Shown here: positions 57,901 through 64,000 of the stretch, one piece after another
Layout of the letters: every line of letters begins with the position of its first letter
How positions within the stretch are numbered: position 1 is the stretch's first letter
Source of the DNA: Metridium senile
Lineage: Eukaryota; Cnidaria; Anthozoa; Actiniaria; Metridiidae
Assembly: GCA_949775045.1 (NCBI GenBank)
Contig: OX459105.1
Span: forward strand, 16,691,353 to 16,755,352
Length of the DNA: 64,000 bases
Direction: 5' to 3'
The notes under the pieces: generated by a model
What the model was told of the DNA's origin: nothing
Database searches by the model: none
The model's input: the letters and a program-made list of their open reading frames with translations, nothing else
Position numbers and translations under genes: made by a program

Positions 57901-60900
57901 CTTTGGCTCATGACTGATTCTTTGGCCATTCTCCTGGTGAATTTACATATGATCGGTGGAGGGAAGTTTGAATTTCGGCTCGGTACTCTATGGGCGATAT
58001 CGATATCGTACTCGGCCACATTTGCGCCTAACTCATTAAATAACTTTAAGCAAAACTCAACTGTATCTTTTGCTGGCTCATAGCGGTTGTTCTGCTTGAT
58101 CCCAACGATTTTAATGTTATACTGGTAGCTGTAATTCAATGCATCTTCTATGGCTTCGTCGATCTTGTACACGCTATCTTCTAGCGCTGAAAGCCTAGAT
58201 GCCATGTTTAGAACTTCGGTTTCCATCCTCTCCTTAAAAGACTTAAAGCTGTCGTAGTCGTCGGAAAGGTATTGGACACTTCTCTCGATATCTTTGTCGG
58301 CATCAATGTTGGCCAGTTGACTTTGTATCTGTTCAAGTTCCTTTCCGAAGCCAGCGACTTGAGACTTTAATTCGTCGTTTTCTTTACGGAGTTTTGTAAT
58401 ATCTTTAGACATTTCGTGTTAAGGTTTGTAGAGAAATATATTTTCGGTTAAGTTAAGTGAAGTTAAGTGAAAGTTTGCTGTAAATTTCAGAGCTCAAACT
58501 TGGACGTCCGTTCCGCTCGACGGACAATCACAGTTTACTCGCTAGTTTCCATTTACTAATAACAAATAGCTGATTCTAAATATTATGATTGAATTCATAA
58601 GGTACCGTCTATACCCCCACCATCATTTCCCCAAGCCCCACCCACTCAGGCAGTTTATCAACAAGCTCCTCAGCCACCAAGTGACTTGGACTTGAACGAG
58701 TTTGATGGGATGCTACAGAAACTGATGGACACTGGATCAAAGGATGCTATCTCTGTAAGTAAACAGAAGGTGATGATGGTGATGGTGGTGATGATAATGG
58801 TGTAGGTAATGATGATGATGACAATTATGATGACGGTGGTGGTAATGATAATGATGAAGGTGATGATAGTGATAATGATGGTGAAGGTAATGATGGAGAT
58901 GATGATGATGACAATTATGACGACGGTGGTGGTAATGATAATGATGAAGGTGATGATAGTGATAATGATGGTGAAGGTAATGATGGAGATGACAATTATG
59001 ATGACGGTGGTGGTAATGATAATGATGAAGGTGATGATAGTGATAATGATGGTGAATGTAATGATGATGATGACAATTATGATGACGGTGGTGGTAATGA
59101 TAATGATGAAGGTGATGATAGTGATAATGATGGTGAAGGTAATGATGGAGATGATGATGATGACAATTATGATGACGGTGGTGGTAATGATAATGATGAA
59201 GGTGATGATAGTGATAATGATGGTGAAGGTAATGATGGAGATGATGATGATGACAATGGTTGTGAAGGTAGTTATGATCATGATGATAATATGACGGCAG
59301 TAATGATGTTAATGATATTTGATAATTATTATTATGTCACCTAATTTGTTGTGATCTGATGTCACTTAATGTTTTCATTCTTTCTTCAGAGTGGAAGAGG
59401 ATGGGTGTTCAACAATGCAAAAAGTCCTAAACATTGTCAGTATGTCATGGAATATATCCTGAAAAGGTTAGTATTGATATCATTATACTATCAAACTATC
59501 CATCCATCCATCAGTATTTCATATACATGCAAGCATTTATCAATAGACCAACCAGGGGTAGATCAAAAATAATCTTCAGAATCCATTTTCAATGATTTCA
59601 TATTAAGGTTGATTTACACGGCACGATTGTCGTGTGAGACTTGTAGTATACGACTCAAATGAGCTCCAAGTCGTGCCATGTAAAATGTCCCTACGACTTG
59701 CCTACGACTGATGCACGCGACCTACAACTTGTAGTAGGATTTTGAACCAAGGATCAAAACCCTACGACTTGTCATAGGAAAATGACGTGATTTGTCCCAT
59801 ATTAGGACTGGAACTAGTATTTCGTCCAATCACTCACGATTTTAGCAATGACGTATACAAATCGTATACGACTAGTTGTACGTATGTGAATGGTACCTAC
59901 TACAATTTGTAGGCAAATGGTATACTACAGTCGTAGGTCAAAATCGTATCGAGTAAATCACCCTTTAAAGTTTTAGTAGTCTATCATCTATCCTTACTGC
60001 GGTTTTCAACTTTCTGCGAACTCAGACAATCAAACAGCTAGTTGTGAAATCTCTTGTTTTTGGCTGCTGCTAATAATTTATTACTCGGAACCTTGTTTTT
60101 GATTGATGCAGCCAAAAATGCATTTAACAACTAGTCATTAGATTAGAAAGACTGAGTTTGCAGAAAAACGGAAAAACCACAGTAAATATCAATGAGTGTA
60201 TCTTTTTAATAATAATGATTGTAGTCTATAATTTATCCTTAAATATCAATGAGTATATCTCTTTTCATAGAGCCCTAGCGCCAGAACTACAGTTTAGTCA
60301 AAAACTACACCTAGTATATATAGTCAATGATATCCTTCATCACGTCGCAAGAAAATCAGCACAAGATTTACACACTGCAGTACAAGACGTTGTTGTTCCT
60401 ATTTTCTGTAATGCAATGAAAGGAGAGAGTGGCGATGGTATGAAAAAGTTGAACAAGGTCTTGGGTATCTGGGAGACTAACAGCTTTCTTAATGCAGCAA
60501 CTATGCAGGTAAATTCACTAAGTTATGACTTTTCTTATTTCACACCTTGTCAAAATACTACCCTCTTCGATACCACGCAAGTTTTTCTGAATTGTTGAAA
60601 GTATTCTTTAAGTTATTTGGTGATATTTGATGTTATAATTATGTAATACTTATAGTGTGATGTAATAATTATTATTAGGGGGTGTCTTAAATAAAATAGG
60701 AGTAATTGTGGCATTAGGGAGGTGCCACTAAGGACACCCCTTAGATCTGCCCCTGAGGTTGACTATATACACCTAATTCAAAATTGTTGGAAGGGTGAAC
60801 AGTGACTGGCGATTTCATGACTGAAAGGAACTGTACAAACAATAACTCGGTTCAGTGAAACCTTCCAGACAACCATATAAGGTTATGGAATAAGAAGAAA

Positions 60901-61856
60901 TTTGTATTACCCACAGTTCCTTTGGGTCATGCAAACACCAATCGCCGTTTACCCCTTCAACCTTTTTTGAAGTAGGCGTATGCATCAGAACATACAGTAC
61001 CAATCATTGAAAGTAATATTTTTATGTTCTTTTGAAAGTTGTTCATGTATGATATATGATTACTTCTAGAAATTGAATAACCCAGAGTCATCTGAATCAA
61101 TTCTTGCTGCTGCAAAAGAGAAGTGTTATCCTCAACAATCATCGTACCAATACCAACAACCAATATCTGGACAGTACCAGAACAATGCATATCAACAGTA
61201 CTATAATCAGTATGCACAATACCCAGCAACATCTGGACAGTATGGACAACCGACAACTACAACTAGCTCCTCACAGGATGAACAGCAACCTGATGCAGGT
61301 CAGTGAATAGTTAGCAACAACAGCAACACTAGCAACAACAACACTAGCAACAACAGCACTAACAACTACAACAACACTAACAACAAAAACAACACTAACA
61401 ACAACACTAATGCATCATGAATTCTTTCATCCATTCATTCTTTCATCCATTCATTCTTTCATTCATTCATCCATTCATTCTCTCATCCATTCATTCCCTC
61501 ATCCATCCATTCATTCTTTTATCCATTAATTCTTTCATCCATTTATTCTTTTATCCATTCTTTCTTTTATCCATTCTTTCTTTCATCCATTCATTCCCTC
61601 ATCCATTCATTGTTTTATCCATTCATTCTTTCATCCATTCATTCTTTCATCCATTCATTCTTTCATCCATTCATTCTTTCATCCATTCATTCATTCTTTC
61701 ATCCATTCATTCTTTCATCCATTCAACTTACTTCTTGCAGAGGAGAAAGCTGCAGAAAGAGGAGAAGAACAAGCCCCTGCAGCAGAAACAAACCCACAAG
61801 ACGAACATTGTGACAACACACAAGAAACAAGCAGTGAAGATAGACCATCAACCATG
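51972..61856 (+). CDS. CHERP: CHERP-like SURP/CID splicing protein, first 8 exons (3' part outside window)
   Basis: Homologue of CHERP, a U2-snRNP-associated nuclear splicing factor first described as an ER calcium-homeostasis protein. Exons seen: 51972-52017, 52497-52667, 53618-53721, 58602-58754, 59390-59466, 60271-60508, 61070-61298, 61741-61856 (378 codons). A SURP domain spans about residues 17-70 (IDKLANFVARNGSKFEEMTR, FGFLNSGNSYYNYYRW). A Gln/Pro-rich linker leads to LDLNEFDGMLQKLMDTGSKD and a CTD-interaction (CID) domain at about 135-263 (NNAKSPKHC, LHLVYIVNDILHHVARKSAQ). A Tyr/Gln-rich region and an acidic stretch follow. All junctions are in phase. The intron between exons 3 and 4 carries a 4.5-kb LINE. 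Exon 8 ends at the donor that seeds the 59-bp array. Confidence 0.93.
52085..52468. repeat. (TGACTGATTGAT)n tract in CHERP intron 1
   Basis: Mixtures of GATTGACTGACTGATTGACT and ACTAACTGA, the reverse complement of the motif in the UROD intron at 318-800. Confidence 0.9.
52745..53085. mobile_element. Foldback with 'CTCTATAACTCAACAG' arms
   Basis: TTCTCTATAACTCAACAGTG and TCGAGTTATAGAGCACTTTG at the left half mirror GTGCTCTATAACTCAACAGA at the right; AGAAGACTTGAGAAGCGCTT pairs with GCTTCTCTCGTCTTCTT. Complex palindrome, GC-richer than its flanks. Confidence 0.65.
53190..53367. mobile_element. Foldback element E, copy 3
   Basis: AATAGACCCTTTTAGTTCTG... and AGCTGAATGGGTCTATTATT with GTATGCAAATTGCACATTTC inside; very close to 43688-43872. 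Confidence 0.8.
53420..53515. mobile_element. Small foldback, 'TTCTTGACTGGCTAGCC' family, copy 2
   Basis: CTATTGTTCTTGACTGGCTA mirrors AGCCACTCAAGAACAATAG; compare 48585-48682. Confidence 0.7.
53826..53980. mobile_element. Dispersed element B, left part, split by the LINE
   Basis: GAAATTTTTAACACTGTAAA, GTTGACTTAACTTTACTGGC and TTTCAAGCTTTAGCCCTTCG lead to GCAGCCTATA at 53971-53980. The family's usual continuation, GTTTACTCGCTAGTTTCC, is found at 58533-58550 instead, on the other side of the LINE. Confidence 0.75.
54307..55857 (-). pseudogene. LINE reverse transcriptase region (frame-shifted from endonuclease)
   Basis: Reverse transcriptase domain of a non-LTR retrotransposon. Visible motifs: YRPISLLSNINRIFEKLVY, SQYGFREKHST, FIDLQKAFDTVNHKILLSKL, GVPQGSVLGPLLFLLYINDI, and the catalytic FFADDTNLL-type box (here LFADDTNLL), then the CR1/L2-type tail GSRIWNAVPENIR. 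About 516 residues are open. The frame extends upstream of 55857 through NKAYGLYSFP without an ATG, but in a different frame from the endonuclease, so a small indel at about 55915-55930 has split one ORF2. Confidence 0.9.
55899..57479 (-). CDS. LINE apurinic-like endonuclease and linker
   Basis: N-terminal half of LINE ORF2, 526 residues. Exonuclease-endonuclease-phosphatase motifs are visible: SFLHSNIRSLRHN, IIGITESRI, VGGVGMYI, ICGVVYRQH, ILGDFNINLL, LIDNIFFN and SDISDHF, covering metal-binding and catalytic Asp, Glu, Asn and His. It ends in a premature stop at 55899, just before the reverse transcriptase frame. It would nick target DNA to prime reverse transcription. Confidence 0.88.
   Translation of the reverse strand: MLKELPYYDHDIISAHGQFNSSSESNLPNKKYLNKLTSIYDLDIFNLNTNANINPDSNIEYKQVKANYYSPHSFSTLKNSISDTNISFLHSNIRSLRHNIDNFQNHLLNELDYKFSIIGITESRITSKKLLDFNPSIPGYRFEYAPTPLSVGGVGMYIDDALKYKVIETTSNEAFQSLWIEIEFSKKSNIICGVVYRQHNSPDSFLKYIESTLEKYSASNKPIYILGDFNINLLKSESCRYAQNFLLALQSYGFMPSIDKPTRVHNKSATLIDNIFFNLIEQPLVSGNIVSDISDHFTQFCILSSRKKEFTCNGKQKLRDFSKFSETAFIEDLRDINLDNQINCDVHQDVNQLFSSFYNKVNKAINKHAPVKTISKRKNKQLSKPWITKGLRKSIRIKNKLYLGGDRKKYNIYRNKISKLTRLSKKLYYHNYFEFNISNMKKTWQGINSLISNKKNKKLSINAIKQNNRSTTKDPKKISDTMNKHFATVGHKLASSLPNSKAPYYEYLDNNSPLNSFFFIPFLHSR
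57549..58412 (-). CDS. LINE ORF1 nucleic-acid-binding protein
   Basis: 287 residues, intact. Residues 1-90 look like a coiled coil (KLRKENDELKSQV, SRLSALEDSVYKIDEAIEDA). An L1-ORF1p-like RRM region follows (YNIKIVGIKQNN, DIDIAHRVPSRN, PPPIICKFTRR), then a C-terminal domain with LFAKAKEFQKEHNYSFCWTK. It would package the LINE RNA. The intact frame suggests a fairly young insertion. Confidence 0.85.
   Translation of the reverse strand: MSKDITKLRKENDELKSQVAGFGKELEQIQSQLANIDADKDIERSVQYLSDDYDSFKSFKERMETEVLNMASRLSALEDSVYKIDEAIEDALNYSYQYNIKIVGIKQNNRYEPAKDTVEFCLKLFNELGANVAEYDIDIAHRVPSRNSNFPPPIICKFTRRMAKESVMSQRNEITKIDLDNIGAETALNGKIGIYDHLTPRTQKLFAKAKEFQKEHNYSFCWTKNSSVLLKASSESKVIRVTSIDVLSNLECGTDPTLQPEFHQTAAMSYPSTQSTRGRPRTRNQNR
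58531..58555. mobile_element. Dispersed element B, right end beyond the LINE
   Basis: CAGTTTACTCGCTAGTTTCC matches the right end of other element B copies and lies directly after the LINE's 5' end. Confidence 0.65.
58765..59292. repeat. GAT/GGT tract with ~90-bp higher-order units
   Basis: About five units with ATGATGACGGTGGTGGTAAT and GATAATGATGGTGAAGGTAA. It starts about 15 nt after the CHERP donor 58754/58755, with GAT on the sense strand. Met/Val-rich and Ile/Thr-rich open frames on both strands are spurious. Confidence 0.92.
59605..59965. mobile_element. Foldback rich in TACGACT
   Basis: AAGGTTGATTTACACGGCAC at the left and GAGTAAATCACCCTTTAAAG at the right are imperfect inverted ends; many TACGACTTG/CAAGTCGTA copies lie between. 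Confidence 0.5.
59995..60187. mobile_element. Foldback element F, copy 2
   Basis: ACTGCGGTTTTCAACTTTCTGCGAACTCAGAC mirrors GAAAGACTGAGTTTGCAGAAA...CCACAGT, with TTTTTGGCTGCTGCTAATAA inside (quoted in blocks); compare 14340-14570. Confidence 0.7.
60672..60765. mobile_element. 'gcggatctagggg' family fragment
   Basis: AAGGACACCCCTTAGATCTG and TTAGGGGGTGTCTTAAAT match the element at 28-117 in reverse orientation. Confidence 0.5.
61310..61735. repeat. AAC/ACT tract then (TTCATCCATTCA)n, CHERP intron
   Basis: ACAACAACACTAGCAACAAC from about 20 nt after the donor 61298/61299, then about 320 bp of CATTCATTCTTTCATC up to the acceptor of exon 61741-61856. The Ile/His/Ser/Phe-rich frame is spurious. 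Confidence 0.9.
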
Positions 61857-63791
61857 GTATGTTAACAATACCTCACTAGACTGACATAGACATTTATGAT
61901 AGACCATCAACCATGGTATGTTAATAATACCTTACTAGACTGACATAGACATTTATAATAGACCATCAACCATGGTATGTTAATAATACCTCACTAGACT
62001 GACATAGACATTTATGATAGACCATCAACCATGGTATGTTAATAATACCTCACTAGACTGACATAGACATTTATGATAGACCATCAACCATGGTATGTTA
62101 ATAATACCTCACTAGACTGACATAGACATTTATGATAGACCATCAACCATGGTATGTTAATAATACCTTACTAGACTGACATAGACATTTATAATAGACC
62201 ATCAACCATGGTATGTTAATAATACCTCACTAGACTGACATAGACATTTATGATAGACCATCAACCATGGTATGTTAATAATACCTCACTAGACTGACAT
62301 AGACATTTATGATAGACCATCAACCATGGTATGTTAATAATACCTCACTAGACTGACATAGACATTTATGATAGACCATCAACCATGGTATGTCAATAAT
62401 ACCTCACTAGACTGACATAGACATTTATGATAGACCATCAACCATAGTATGTTAATAATACCTCACTAGACTGACATAGACATTTATGATAGACCATCAA
62501 CCATGGTATGTTAATAATACCTCACTAGACTGACATAGACATTTATGATAGACCATCAACCATGGTATATAACAATACCTCACTAGACTGACATAGACAT
62601 TTATGATAGACCATCAACCATGGTATGTTAATAATACCTCACTAGACTGACATAGACATTTATGATAGACCATCAACCATGGTATGTTAATAATACCTCA
62701 CTAGACTGACATAGACATTTATGATAGACCATCAACCATGGTATATAACAATACCTCACTAGACTGACATAGACATTTATGATAGACCATCAACCATGGT
62801 ATGTAACAATACCTCACTAGACTGACATAGACATTTATGATAGACCATCAACCATGGTATGTCAATAATACCTCACTAGACTGACATAGACATTTATGAT
62901 AGACCATCAACCATGGTATGTTAATAATACCTCACTAGACTGACATAGACATTTATGATAGACCATCAACCATGGTATGTTAACAATACCTCACTAGACT
63001 GACATAGACATTTATGATAGACCATCAACCATGGTATGTTAACAATACCTCACTAGACTGACATAGACATTTATGATAGACCATCAACCATGGTATATAA
63101 CAATACCTCACTAGACTGACATAGACATTTATGATAGACCATCAACCATGGTATGTCAATAATACCTCACTAGACTGACATAGACATTTATGATAGACCA
63201 TCAACCATGGTATGTTAATAATACCTCACTAGACTGACATAGACATTTATGATAGACCATCAACCATGGTATGTCAACAATACCTTACTAGACTAACATA
63301 GACATTTATGATAGACCATCAACCATGGTATGTCAACAATACCTTACTAGACTGACATAGACATTTATGATAGACCATCAACCATGGTATGTCAACAATA
63401 CCTTACTAGACTGACATAGACATTTATGATAGACCATCAACCATGGTATGTCAACAATACCTCACTAGACTGACATAGACATTTATGATAGACCATCAAC
63501 CATGGTATATAACAATACCTCACTAGACTGACATAGACATTTATGATAGACCATCAACCATGGTATGTCAATAATACCTCACTAGACTGACATAGACATT
63601 TATGATAGACCATCAACCATGGTATGTTAACAATACCTCACTAGACTGACATAGACATTTATGATAGACCATCAACCATGGCATGTAATAATACCTCACT
63701 AGACTGACATAGACATTTATGATAGACCATCAACCATGGTATGTTAACAATACCTCTGTCACTAGCCTGACATAGACATTTATTTGTTTAG
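61857..63791 (+). repeat. 59-bp minisatellite copying a CHERP exon end and splice donor, about 32 units
   Basis: The array begins exactly at the donor of exon 61741-61856. Each unit reads GTATGTTAATAATACCTCAC, TAGACTGACATAGACATTTAT, then GATAGACCATCAACCATG, the last 18 bases of the exon, and is followed by another GTATGT, GTATAT or GCATGT. Most copies are over 95% alike by eye. Reading from the exon into the intron meets a stop at once (ATG GTA TGT TAA). Confidence 0.97.
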
Positions 63792-64000
63792 GAGGCTTTC
63801 ATTTATTAGTGTATGGGGGGGGTCTGCAATATCAAGGGGGGGTCTGCAATATTGGGGGGGGGGGGTCATATTATTTTCACAAGCTATATAGGTGAGGTTA
63901 CAAATTGTTTGCTGTTTTATAGGGGTTTAATAATAACTGCACAAAATAATTTTTTTGGGGGGAGGGGTTATGATATTTTTGCCAACCAGGAAGTTGGGGG
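63790..64000. mobile_element. G-rich foldback element, truncated by window end
   Basis: GGCTTTCATTTATTAGTGTATGGGGGG (in blocks) and GGGGGGTCTGCAATATTGG match the ends of the element at 49845-50775. Several G runs of 7-10 follow. The right end lies outside the window. Confidence 0.6.

Larger units (their letters stand above)
53981..58530 (-). mobile_element. Near full-length CR1/L2-group LINE
   Basis: An antisense insertion in a CHERP intron. In element order (minus strand): a short 5' region, a nucleic-acid-binding coding region (58412-57549), an endonuclease (57479-55899), a reverse transcriptase (55857-54307), an AT-rich 3' UTR and a terminal TTGAATTGAATTGAA microsatellite at 53981-53996. 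Boundaries are set by the interrupted element B on either side. No target-site duplication could be settled by eye. Confidence 0.88.

Noticed and set aside
61417..61884. Ser/Phe/Ile-rich frame before the last CHERP exon
   Set aside because: Translation of a CATT-type repeat; the CHERP frame starts after the acceptor at 61740.

Overview
The window is nuclear DNA from an animal, most likely a marine invertebrate. The evidence is intron-rich metazoan genes with GT-AG introns, a replication-dependent histone H4 ending in a stem-loop, AT-rich introns, tRNA-derived SINEs and CR1/L2-like LINEs, and very many short foldback elements. The species cannot be named from the sequence. I rebuilt gene structures by hand from splice sites, codon phase and remembered family sequence. 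Every multi-exon model given below keeps an open frame across all of its junctions.

Ten protein genes are arranged largely in alternating directions: UROD (+, 3' end only), SPTLC1 (-), ZRANB2 (+), histone H4 (-), a large unrecognised multipass membrane protein (-), HYI (+), EMC1 (-), a MAP-kinase-interacting kinase MKNK (+), GCDH (-) and CHERP (+, 5' part only). Four head-to-head pairs (SPTLC1/ZRANB2, membrane protein/HYI, EMC1/MKNK, GCDH/CHERP) have their start codons 0.3-0.7 kb apart, so each probably shares a bidirectional promoter. The genes are housekeeping functions without an obvious common pathway: haem synthesis, sphingolipid synthesis, splicing (ZRANB2 and CHERP), chromatin, sugar-acid metabolism, ER membrane insertion, translation-control signalling and mitochondrial lysine/tryptophan breakdown.

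Most of the remaining DNA is repetitive. A nearly full-length LINE (53981-58530) lies antisense in a CHERP intron, inside an older dispersed element. A 5'-truncated LINE tail lies in a GCDH intron. Two SINEs share a 3' tail motif with that LINE tail. At least six foldback families recur in two or more copies each. Tri- and tetranucleotide tracts and minisatellites fill many introns.

The most unusual observation is that several tandem arrays begin exactly at 5' splice sites and copy the splice donor itself. In CHERP, a 59-bp unit containing the last 18 exon bases plus GTATGT is repeated about 32 times. GCDH has four 60-bp units and EMC1 about three roughly 100-bp units of the same kind. Many other introns have simple-repeat tracts starting within about 40 nt of the donor. 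The coding end of EMC1 has also been triplicated. Together these suggest recurrent repeat birth at exon-intron boundaries.
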